A stretch of DNA of 64,000 bases from Anaerolineales bacterium UBA2317 (GTDB lineage Bacteria > Chloroflexota > Anaerolineae > Anaerolineales > Villigracilaceae): NCBI GenBank assembly GCA_002345215.1, contig DDVH01000029.1, positions 1 through 64,000 of the forward strand. The letters are read 5' to 3'. The notes beneath the pieces are model-generated. The model worked only from the letters and a program-made list of their open reading frames with translations. It was not told the DNA's origin and searched no databases. Made by a program: the position numbers and the translations under genes. This document shows, in pieces, positions 43,450 to 50,770 of this stretch (the first letter of the stretch is position 1; each line of letters starts with the position of its first letter).

Positions 43450-45699
43450 CTAGCGACTCAAAACCATTATCAATAAACCCTGACCATTTGCAAACGCTAC
43501 GGTCAGACCTGCAAAAACGACAGAAACCATAGACATTAACTTGATGAGGATGTTGAGGGAAGGTCCAGACGTGTCCTTGAACGGGTCACCAACAGTATCA
43601 CCAACGACAGCCGCTTTGTGAGCGTTTGAGCCTTTGCCACCATGATGCCCTTCTTCAATATACTTCTTGGCGTTATCCCATGCTCCGCCTGCGTTAGACA
43701 TCATCAAAGCAAGGGAGAGTGCGGTTGCTAAACCACCTACTAAGAGACCCAACACACCTGCCACGCCCATTAATATGCCTACTACTACAGGCACAACAAT
43801 GGCTAACAGAGACGGGACAACCATTTCTCTTAATGCCGAACGCGTACTGATTTCAACACAAGTGGCATAATCTGGCTTGGCTTTGCCTTCCATAATACCG
43901 GGGATTTCGCGGAATTGGCGGCGCACTTCTACGACCATTTCGTTTGCCGCACGCCCTACTGCACTCATGGTGAGAGCACAAAAATAGAAAGCAACCATGC
44001 CACCGATAAATGAACCTAATAAGAAAAGCGGGTTAAGCGGATTGATATCATAAGCAACCATAAAATCTCGCATTTGCATCGTTTGTACATCAAGCCCACT
44101 TAAGGTTGTGACACCTTTTGTTAATAAACTAACGCGCATTTGCTCCACATAACTAGCCAACAATGCCAGACCCGTCAACGCAGCTGAACCAATTGCAAAT
44201 CCTTTACCTGTTGCGGCGGTTGTATTTCCTAAAGCATCTAATTGGTCAGTTCGCTTGCGGATGTCAGGTCCAAGACCAGACATTTCAGCATTCCCTCCAG
44301 CATTATCAGCAATCGGACCGTAAGCATCAGTCGCGAGAGTGATACCTAATGTAGAAAGCATACCTACAGAAGCCATAGCAACACCAAATAAACCATTGAG
44401 CGTGCTAGAAAAACCACCCGAAAGATAATATGAAAGAGCCGAACCAATCACAATAACAATCACTGGCAATGCAGTGGAACTCATCCCAACAGCCAAACCG
44501 CTGATGATCACTGTGCCAGGTCCTGTATTGCTTTGTTCAGCAATACCTTTTGTAGGTTTATATTCGCCTGATGTGTAATACTCAGTAATACGACCAATCA
44601 GAATACCAACTATCAAGCCGACTATCAAAGGAAGCCACGCTTGCCAGTTTGTGTGATTGGCTAAATTCAAGAAGTCAAGCAAAAAGTAAGAAGCGATTGC
44701 AATGACCCCTGCACCAATCCAAATAGAACGCTCAAAAGCAAAAATTAATTCCTTCATGGTGGCGTTTTCACGAGCATTGACAGTGAAAATAGCTATAACA
44801 GAAATGATAGCTCCCAACCCAGCCAACATAACAGGTGCGGCAATGTACTTAAGTTGCTCACCAACACCAAGCCCTACCGCAACTGCACCTGCCACACCTA
44901 GTGCCGCGGCGGCTAAAATAGAAGCGGAATATGATTCATACAAGTCAGCACCCATGCCAGCCACATCACCGACGTTATCACCTACATTATCAGCGATGGT
45001 AGCAGGGTTACGTGGGTCATCTTCAGGGATGCCTGCTTCGACCTTACCAACTAAATCTGCGCCGACATCAGCCGCTTTGGTATAGATACCACCACCCACA
45101 CGACCAAACAAAGCCATAGTAGATGCTCCAACAGCCGCACTGAGCATAATAGTAGTAATGTCTTGAACTGTTACTGCGCCCAGCCCCATGCCAAAACCAA
45201 AGTACAGGACAAGGAACCACAGTGACATATCCAATAGCGACATGCCCACTACGCCCAAGCCCATCACCGCACCACCACGAAACGCAACACGTAAACCATC
45301 ATTAAGGCTTTTACGAGCGGCATTCGCTGTACGAGCAGAAGCATTCGTAGCTGTACGCATTCCAATAAAACCTGCGATACCAGAAGAAAGCCCAGCAGTG
45401 ATAAAAGCAATCATCACAAAAGAACGTTGTGCTCCAAGCATCGAAAGAACAAAGAACACTACAAATAACCCCGCAAAAACATAGCCAACATAACGATATT
45501 GTGCCCGCAAGTAAGCCATTGCGCCTTCACGCACTGCTTGGGCAATTTCAATCATTTTTTCGGTGCCTTCGGTCTCACGCATCATCGCCTTGTATAAGTA
45601 ATAAGCAGTAACAAGAGCTACGAGTGCGCCGATCGGACCTAACCACCACAACAATGGCAAAGACCCTGCCACAGAAGTTAAAACTATTTCAAAATTCAT
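43450..45699 (-). CDS. hppA: Membrane-bound pyrophosphatase, K+-dependent (probably Na+-pumping) type
   Basis: A 749-residue protein with about 16 helices. I set the start at the ATG at 45699 because GGAGGAG lies five bases upstream; the longer frame adds 42 residues with no ribosome site. GGIYTKAADVGADLVGKVE, DDPRNPATIADNVGDNVGD and VVGDTVGDPFKDTSGP are intact. The subtype marker is GNTTAATGKG with Ala495 and Gly498, the K+-dependent class. The GMGADLYESY segment places the gate Glu where Na+-pumping members have it, so Na+ transport is likely. It precedes the K+-independent gene with 55 bases between and diverges from the Fe-S carrier gene. Confidence 0.93.
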   Translation of the reverse strand: MNFEIVLTSVAGSLPLLWWLGPIGALVALVTAYYLYKAMMRETEGTEKMIEIAQAVREGAMAYLRAQYRYVGYVFAGLFVVFFVLSMLGAQRSFVMIAFITAGLSSGIAGFIGMRTATNASARTANAARKSLNDGLRVAFRGGAVMGLGVVGMSLLDMSLWFLVLYFGFGMGLGAVTVQDITTIMLSAAVGASTMALFGRVGGGIYTKAADVGADLVGKVEAGIPEDDPRNPATIADNVGDNVGDVAGMGADLYESYSASILAAAALGVAGAVAVGLGVGEQLKYIAAPVMLAGLGAIISVIAIFTVNARENATMKELIFAFERSIWIGAGVIAIASYFLLDFLNLANHTNWQAWLPLIVGLIVGILIGRITEYYTSGEYKPTKGIAEQSNTGPGTVIISGLAVGMSSTALPVIVIVIGSALSYYLSGGFSSTLNGLFGVAMASVGMLSTLGITLATDAYGPIADNAGGNAEMSGLGPDIRKRTDQLDALGNTTAATGKGFAIGSAALTGLALLASYVEQMRVSLLTKGVTTLSGLDVQTMQMRDFMVAYDINPLNPLFLLGSFIGGMVAFYFCALTMSAVGRAANEMVVEVRRQFREIPGIMEGKAKPDYATCVEISTRSALREMVVPSLLAIVVPVVVGILMGVAGVLGLLVGGLATALSLALMMSNAGGAWDNAKKYIEEGHHGGKGSNAHKAAVVGDTVGDPFKDTSGPSLNILIKLMSMVSVVFAGLTVAFANGQGLLIMVLSR

Positions 45700-45808
45700 A
45701 TCACTCCTCCAATAGGAAAAAAGAATATCGGCTTGCGCCGATAAAAGCACGGCGATTTTACAGTTGCAAAGTGAATGTGTCAAGAAATGAGCAAGCATTA
45801 ATAAAAAT

Positions 45809-45837
45809 TTGACAGCCCATACCAAACCTGATAATAT
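45809..45837 (+). promoter_or_regulatory. Promoter of the A-type Fe-S carrier gene
   Basis: TTGACA (45809-45814), 17-base spacer, TAATAT (45832-45837). Immediately downstream is the dyad TATCAAA-N9-TTTGATA (45839-45861), positioned over the expected start of transcription and thus a plausible repressor site. Confidence 0.7.
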
Positions 45838-45838
45838 A

Positions 45839-45861
45839 TATCAAAATTCATCTATTTGATA
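45839..45861. promoter_or_regulatory. Candidate operator dyad TATCAAA-N9-TTTGATA
   Basis: Perfect seven-base arms with nine bases between, lying between the -10 box and the ribosome site of the Fe-S carrier gene. The regulator is unknown. Confidence 0.5.
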
Positions 45862-45873
45862 AAAGGAGAAAGA

Positions 45874-46275
45874 ATGCTCCAAGAAATTGAAACCCAACTC
45901 TTTACACTTACACCAGCCGCAACTCAAGCTGTTAAAGATATTTTGTCCCAACGCAATCTAGAAGGGTATGCTCTGCGCGTTTACGTAGCAGGTGGCGGAT
46001 GCTGTGGTGTAAACTTTGGCATGGCACTCGATAACAACTTCCGTGATGTTGATACAACTTTTGAATCCAATGGCGTCAAAGTTGTTGTAGATGAAGTATC
46101 TATCGATTACTTACGCAACGCCACTGTTGATTTCGTCAACGACCCACAACGCGGTGCAGGTTTCGCAGTAGATAGCCCCAATGCCAAGAAAGAAGGCGGT
46201 TGTGCCTGTGGTGGGCACGATAGCGAAGCCAGTTCCTGTGCTTGCGGTGGCGGTTCTTGCGGATGCCATAATTAA
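45874..46275 (+). CDS. A-type iron-sulfur carrier (IscA/ErpA/HesB family)
   Basis: A 133-residue protein. The fold is complete: TPAATQAVKDIL, then VAGGGCCGVNFGMA with the first cluster Cys, and DYLRNATVDFVNDPQRGAGF. The usual C-terminal Cys-x-Cys is in KEGGCACGG; it is followed by an unusual extra Cys/Gly tail (SCACGGGSCGCHN). I chose the ATG at 45874 behind AAAGGAG. It should hold Fe-S clusters for transfer to enzymes such as the ferredoxin or oxidoreductase in this window. The added Cys-rich tail may bind extra metal. Confidence 0.9.
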   Translation: MLQEIETQLFTLTPAATQAVKDILSQRNLEGYALRVYVAGGGCCGVNFGMALDNNFRDVDTTFESNGVKVVVDEVSIDYLRNATVDFVNDPQRGAGFAVDSPNAKKEGGCACGGHDSEASSCACGGGSCGCHN

Positions 46276-46290
46276 AAAGAATAATGATGA

Positions 46291-46323
46291 AAAGAGAGCA
46301 GTTTCCACTGCTCTCTTTTTTTT
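46291..46323 (+). terminator. Intrinsic terminator of the Fe-S carrier gene
   Basis: AAAGAGAGCAGT, four-base loop, ACTGCTCTCTTT, then a T run. Confidence 0.92.
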
Positions 46324-46365
46324 CGCTTCATTTCTAAGGGGATACCTGATTCTGTTTCAGAGGCA

Positions 46366-46989
46366 TCATCTTCCACGTAAGAAAGAAATCAACACCCCAA
46401 AGCCACCGATAAACCCCAAACTCAATATCAATAAACCCGCCGGCACACGATTCACTTCTTCTTCAGGTAAAAATGTTGAGACCGCAATTTCAGGTGCGGG
46501 TGTAAACGTCGGCAAACGAGTCGGGGTAACAGGGTCAATAAATGCGGCGGCAAGGGTAGGGTCAAGCGTAGGTGTAGAAGCAAGTGTCGGCGTACTAGGA
46601 GCCGGCAGAACTGGCAAATCTCCAAACTTGATTGTTTCTACATATACACCAAACACCCAAGCCACAGATTCTGGAATGCCCGGATAATAAATTTGGATAT
46701 ACTCACCATCTTGAGAAATGCCATATGCAGGAAGTTCTTGTCCCATCAAAATTACGCCCACTTGCGGATACAACGAAGCACTCGGACCTGAATACACAGG
46801 CACAAGCTCATTACTTTGGTCAATGCGCACACGCACAATTCTGCCTGCTTCTGTACCTGTGACTGTAGGGATAGAACCTGTTGGTTGTTGTGCAGAGACA
46901 TTGGCATAAGGAGATAATGGAAACATTATCCCTAAGCCAATAAATATAAAAACAAAAGAAATAAAAAAAACTATTTTTTGTTTTGGCAT
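46366..46989 (-). CDS. Secreted SH3-like protein with C-terminal membrane anchor
   Basis: A 207-residue protein: signal peptide (about 1-33, cut after VSA), an SH3b-like domain (about 48-120; VYSGPSASLYPQVGVILMGQ, then VAWVFGVYVE), a Pro/Thr linker with DPTLAAAFIDPVTPTRLPTF and one C-terminal membrane helix. It is a paralog of the protein encoded directly upstream; they share the linker DPTLAA...TRLPTFTP and the same plan. Such proteins likely bind the cell surface. One base separates the two genes. Confidence 0.82.
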   Translation of the reverse strand: MPKQKIVFFISFVFIFIGLGIMFPLSPYANVSAQQPTGSIPTVTGTEAGRIVRVRIDQSNELVPVYSGPSASLYPQVGVILMGQELPAYGISQDGEYIQIYYPGIPESVAWVFGVYVETIKFGDLPVLPAPSTPTLASTPTLDPTLAAAFIDPVTPTRLPTFTPAPEIAVSTFLPEEEVNRVPAGLLILSLGFIGGFGVLISFLRGR

Positions 46990-46990
46990 T

Positions 46991-47599
46991 TTATCTACGA
47001 ATGAGTGAAAGCAGAAAACCGATAAAGCCTAAAATGGCAAACGCGATAATAATAGTTGCTAATGGAACCGAATCATTTATTGAAGATGATGTGGATGTAA
47101 ATGTAGCAAGTGGCGTCATAGATGGTTGTGGTGTAAAAGTTGGCAAGCGCGTGCTAGTGGGTTCAACAACAAATTGAGCCGCAAGGGTTGGGTCAACAGT
47201 GGAAGTAGCAGGACCCAAAGGCGTAGGTGGAGGCGGAACAATAATCAAGTTTCCGGGTGGCGAAACTTGCACAAGTGGTGAATACACCCAACCAACACCA
47301 TCCGGAGCAGATGGAAATTCAATTTGAATCCAATCACCACCTTGTGACCTGCCCAAAGCTGGGGCTGTGGCACCTTGTAATAAAATGCCGACAATTGGAT
47401 ATACTGTAGAACTTGGACCTAAACGCACATTGATTTGTGGTTCATCTGTGATGACCGTGATAAACAAACCAGTTGTAGGCGCAGGAGTCTGTGTAGGTTC
47501 TTGAGCCAAGACGAAGGTTGAAAAAGAGGCGGAAAAAAATCCAATAAGTGTAAGAAAAATTAAAGTAAATTTTATAAATTGAAACCTGTATTGTGTCAT
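46991..47599 (-). CDS. Secreted SH3-like protein with C-terminal membrane anchor (paralog)
   Basis: A 202-residue protein built like its neighbour: signal peptide to about residue 32 (FVLAQ), SH3b-like domain (about 45-115; INVRLGPSSTVYPIVGILLQ, GVGWVYSPLV), Pro-rich linker with DPTLAAQFVVEPTSTRLPTF and a terminal helix ending in SLIRR. The tandem copies point to a local gene duplication. The ligand is unknown. It is divergent from the zinc-ribbon gene. Confidence 0.82.
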   Translation of the reverse strand: MTQYRFQFIKFTLIFLTLIGFFSASFSTFVLAQEPTQTPAPTTGLFITVITDEPQINVRLGPSSTVYPIVGILLQGATAPALGRSQGGDWIQIEFPSAPDGVGWVYSPLVQVSPPGNLIIVPPPPTPLGPATSTVDPTLAAQFVVEPTSTRLPTFTPQPSMTPLATFTSTSSSINDSVPLATIIIAFAILGFIGFLLSLIRR

Positions 47600-47646
47600 T
47601 TCGTATACTTTCTAAGGAGAATCGCAAAGGCGATTATAATCGAGTT

Positions 47647-48231
47647 ATGGAACGCAGAATTTTTCATGGAAAAATAAAACCACTAGATATTGCGCATGCT
47701 TTGTTGGGTGAATTTAATCGCGGAAATTTTCGCGCACAAACATTAGGTCAAAATGATAGGGTGGTTGTGCAAGTAACCACACGCCCGGATGCCCTCTCTG
47801 GCGGGCAAACTGCAATGACGGTAACGATTCAAACAATTGATGAAGGTGTGATGATTGAGTTTGGTCAGCAGGCTTGGTTGGGCGTAGCCGCGAGTTTGGG
47901 TGTGAGTGCCTTATCGGCTTTGAAAAATCCGTTTAGTTTGTTAGGGCGTTTGGATGATATTGCTCAAGATATTGAGAATTTAACGTTGCGCGAAAAAGTT
48001 TGGCAAGTGATTTCTAAAGCGGCGCGGTCTGCTGGGGCTTCGGCTGAGCTTTCTGAAAATTTGAAACGCACTACTTGTGAATATTGCCATGTTGCCAATA
48101 AAGTTGGCGAACCATCCTGTGTGGCATGTGGTGCTCCGCTTGGGTTGGCGCAACCGAATACTTGTAGAAACTGCGGGTTTGTTGTAAAGGTGGGAACAAA
48201 AACTTGCCCGAATTGTAAAAGTTCTTTATAA
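47647..48231 (+). CDS. Zinc-ribbon protein of unknown function
   Basis: A 194-residue protein that starts MERRIFHGKIKPLDIAHALL. Residues about 1-120 form an unassigned domain with two hydrophobic helices near 75-95. The C-terminus has a double zinc ribbon: CEYCHVANKVGEPSCVACG and CRNCGFVVKVGTKTCPNC. I took the ATG at 47647 because the frame upstream crosses the divergent gene's start. A repeat follows, then two FHA genes on the same strand. Confidence 0.75.
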   Translation: MERRIFHGKIKPLDIAHALLGEFNRGNFRAQTLGQNDRVVVQVTTRPDALSGGQTAMTVTIQTIDEGVMIEFGQQAWLGVAASLGVSALSALKNPFSLLGRLDDIAQDIENLTLREKVWQVISKAARSAGASAELSENLKRTTCEYCHVANKVGEPSCVACGAPLGLAQPNTCRNCGFVVKVGTKTCPNCKSSL

Positions 48232-48254
48232 GACTTCTTGCAAAAGTCTTTTTA

Positions 48255-48323
48255 GCCACAGAGAACACAGAGAAAAAAAGAGATTTAAGTGTTTTTCTCA
48301 GAGAAATCGGTGCACTCTGTGGG
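48255..48323. repeat. Inverted repeat, CCACAGAG...CTCTGTGG family, with outer arms
   Basis: TTAGCCACAGAGAACACAGAG on the left and GCACTCTGTGGGTTT on the right. Farther out CTTCTTGCAAAAG (48234-48246) and CTTATGCAAGAGG (48337-48349) also face each other, so the full element may run 48234-48349. Confidence 0.75.
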
Positions 48324-48442
48324 TTTGTTTTAGGCACTTATGCAAGAGGTTTATAAAAGAAAAAACAAATTTGCAAAATAATGCGGGCTGATAGGCTTGC
48401 ACAATTAGCGTGCACGCTCTATAATTCTACTAGGTGCGATTT

Positions 48443-49264
48443 ATGAACTTGAAAGAACTAGAGGCACGGCTTCAACATTTGATTGAAGTGGATTTGCTAA
48501 GTGTACTGCCCGGGCGAAAAATTGAAGATGTCATTATCCAAAAATTAGCCGCCGCTATTCAGCACAATACCCTCACAACCGCTTACTCCTCCACTGCCCC
48601 CGATGTTTTCACATTAATTTTGCACCCAGAGACTGCCAAACATTGGCAAGACCAAAAATTGCTTGCAGTAGTATTGCATTCTATTGCGTCTGTAGCGCAA
48701 GAGGCTGGGCTGAGATTTATAATTACCCCCACGGTAACAATTTCTACAGACGAGAAAATTCCACTTAACGACGCTGAGGTGGTAGCGTCACATAGGGTAG
48801 AGGCTATGTCAGAAACAAACGCAAACCCATCACCAGTTGAAAATGAAAATCAAGAAGATAATGAACGCATTCCAGAAAATGCCTTCTTGATTGTAGAGGG
48901 CGTGAAGGTATTTCCTTTAACAACCAATGTTGTTAATATCGGGCGCAGGTTGGATAATCAATTAATTATTGATGACCCACGTGTGTCTCGTAACCATGCT
49001 CAATTACGTTCGATTAAAGGACGTTTTGTGGTATTTGACTTAAACTCAACCGGCGGAACGTTTGTGAATGGTCAACGCACCAGCCAAAGCGTTTTGTATC
49101 CGGGTGATGTGATTTCGTTAGCAGGCGTGGCATTAATCTTTGGTCAAGATAACCCACCACCGCGACCGGATTTGAAAGATACCAGTCCGTTTCAAAACGC
49201 CAGCGTAGATAGACCGACCGCTATTTTGAAAGAACATTCCACAGCCAAATTACCTAAAAAATGA
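48443..49264 (+). CDS. FHA-domain protein with DUF3662-type N-terminus (FhaA-like)
   Basis: About 273 residues. The N-terminal 115 residues (LEARLQHLIEVDLLSVLPGR and on) match the DUF3662 domain of FhaA. The C-terminal FHA domain spans about 150-235: VNIGRRLDNQLIIDDPRVSR, then NHAQLR and DLNSTGGTFVNGQR, with the phosphothreonine-binding Arg, Ser and Asn. It should bind Thr-phosphorylated partners of a PknB-type kinase such as the one at 1.9 kb, often to guide wall synthesis. It overlaps the next FHA gene by four bases. Confidence 0.87.
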   Translation: MNLKELEARLQHLIEVDLLSVLPGRKIEDVIIQKLAAAIQHNTLTTAYSSTAPDVFTLILHPETAKHWQDQKLLAVVLHSIASVAQEAGLRFIITPTVTISTDEKIPLNDAEVVASHRVEAMSETNANPSPVENENQEDNERIPENAFLIVEGVKVFPLTTNVVNIGRRLDNQLIIDDPRVSRNHAQLRSIKGRFVVFDLNSTGGTFVNGQRTSQSVLYPGDVISLAGVALIFGQDNPPPRPDLKDTSPFQNASVDRPTAILKEHSTAKLPKK

Positions 49265-49725
49265 GTGCTTCAATTGTATTGGCATTGCGGATATTAACTG
49301 CAATTGCTTTATATGCTTTTCTGGCATGGGCTTTGTATTCTTTGTACCGTGAAGTGCACAGACAAGGCTTCAACTTAGCAAACCGCCGAGTTCCGGGTAT
49401 CAGTTTGATGGTCAAACAAGGAAGCGGAAGTTCATCCTTAAGACATTTTGCTCAACCGGAAATTATCTTAGGGCGTGACCCCGGCAGTGACATCCCCTTA
49501 TTAGATGATAGAGTCTCGGCTCGCCATGCACAATTGGTGTATCATCACGGGCAATGGTGGCTAGAAGACCTCGCCTCAACCAACGGAACTTTTTTGAATA
49601 ACTCTCCAATTTCTATGCCAACCGTGATAACATCAGGCGATGAAATTATGTGTGGCAACATTCGCCTCACCATTAGTCTTTCTGAAAATGTCATCATCGA
49701 ACCCACACAGAGAGTAAAAAAATAA
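49261..49725 (+). CDS. Membrane-anchored FHA-domain protein (FhaB-like)
   Basis: A 154-residue protein with one membrane helix near the N-terminus (ALRILTAIALYAFLAWALY) and a cytoplasmic FHA domain (about 62-145): ILGRDPGSDIPLLDDRVSAR, HAQLVYH, DLASTNGTFLNN. It overlaps the preceding FHA gene by ATGA and is followed one base later by mtnP. The pair resembles FhaA-FhaB in actinobacteria, which work with FtsW/RodA and PBPs; a FtsW-PBP fusion is encoded at 60.1 kb. Confidence 0.88.
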   Translation: MSASIVLALRILTAIALYAFLAWALYSLYREVHRQGFNLANRRVPGISLMVKQGSGSSSLRHFAQPEIILGRDPGSDIPLLDDRVSARHAQLVYHHGQWWLEDLASTNGTFLNNSPISMPTVITSGDEIMCGNIRLTISLSENVIIEPTQRVKK

Positions 49726-49726
49726 T

Positions 49727-50587
49727 ATGACAAAAGCAACTATCGCAATCATCGGTGGTTCTGGTTTATACAATATGAAGGGTTTGAAAAATACTGAAGA
49801 AATTTCAGTAGATACACCTTTCGGAAAACCAAGCTCACCCATTACAGTTGGCACATTAGAAGGAAAACAAGTTGCCTTTTTAGCACGGCATGGTATTGGT
49901 CACTACATCACCCCCACCGAAGTTCCATATTTAGCAAATATTTACGCACTTAAATCTTTAGGTGTTGAAAGAATAATCAGCATCAGCGCGTGTGGCTCAT
50001 TGCGTGAAGATTACGCGCCTGGTCATATCGTCATCCCTGATAATTTGTTTGATTTTACAAAAGATAGAAGACGTTCTTTTTTTGGTGATGGATTTGTAGC
50101 ACACATCAGTGTAGCTGACCCGTTTTGTGAGGACTTATCTAACCATGTAGAAAAATCGCTTCAACCTACGGGCGGAACTGTGCATCGCGGGGGGACATTT
50201 ATCACCATTGAAGGACCGCGCTTTTCGACCAAAGCCGAATCAAATTTATATCGCGCATGGAATATGTCCATCATTGGCATGACGGCTTCACCCGAAGCCT
50301 TTTTAGCCAAAGAAGCCGAGATGTGCTATAGCGTGATGGCACACGTGACAGACTATGATGTTTGGCATACGAGCGAAAGCCCTGTGACCGTTGAAATGGT
50401 GATTCAAACCTTGAATAAAAATACAGACATTGCCCAAGAAGCGATTCGTAATTTGGTAAAAGATTTACCAAAAAGAAAATGTAATTGCGAAAATGCTTTA
50501 TCTACGGCGTTGATTACAAACCCCAAAGCCATACCAGCAGAGACGATGAAGAAGTTAGAGTTGTTGGTGAAGAAGTATTATAAGTAA
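49727..50587 (+). CDS. mtnP: S-methyl-5'-thioadenosine phosphorylase
   Basis: A 286-residue purine phosphorylase of methionine salvage: it splits methylthioadenosine with phosphate into adenine and methylthioribose-1-phosphate. IGGSGLYNMKGL opens the phosphate site, RHGIGHYITPTEVPYLAN is the family signature, GPRFSTKAESNLYR and GMTASPEAFLAKEAEMCY complete the site, and TDYDVWH carries the Asp that distinguishes purine selectivity. It follows the FHA gene by one base. Confidence 0.93.
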   Translation: MTKATIAIIGGSGLYNMKGLKNTEEISVDTPFGKPSSPITVGTLEGKQVAFLARHGIGHYITPTEVPYLANIYALKSLGVERIISISACGSLREDYAPGHIVIPDNLFDFTKDRRRSFFGDGFVAHISVADPFCEDLSNHVEKSLQPTGGTVHRGGTFITIEGPRFSTKAESNLYRAWNMSIIGMTASPEAFLAKEAEMCYSVMAHVTDYDVWHTSESPVTVEMVIQTLNKNTDIAQEAIRNLVKDLPKRKCNCENALSTALITNPKAIPAETMKKLELLVKKYYK

Positions 50588-50630
50588 TCAAAAACACTGT
50601 GAGGATTATCGATAAAGCCAATTCTGTATA

Positions 50631-50658
50631 TTGACAAATCTAATAAGATACGTATAAA
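50631..50658 (+). promoter_or_regulatory. Promoter of the RHS gene
   Basis: TTGACA (50631-50636), 16-base spacer, TATAAA (50653-50658). It gives a leader of about 105 bases. A second TTGACA at 50714 has no matching -10 box. The rest of the 183-base gap shows no frame or structure. Confidence 0.6.
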
Positions 50659-50770
50659 ATTCAAACTTGAGTGCCTTAGGAAATTGGTGCAAAAAAGGCA
50701 CAAGCAAATTTTATTGACAATTGAATAATTAAAAAAGTAACTTCATCCAAGAAACGTGAGGAAATAGGGT

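Noticed and set aside
44702..45085. Open frame of 127 codons on the plus strand
   Set aside because: It lies wholly opposite the pyrophosphatase gene, is rich in Pro, Ala, Ser and Thr as expected of its antisense, and has no ribosome site.
46181..46687. Open frame of 168 codons on the plus strand over the Fe-S carrier end and the SH3 gene
   Set aside because: Low-complexity Val/Gly-rich product, runs through a terminator and overlaps two well-supported genes.
50588..50770. Gap before the RHS gene searched for tRNA or riboswitch
   Set aside because: No cloverleaf or known aptamer pattern is visible; only promoter boxes were found.
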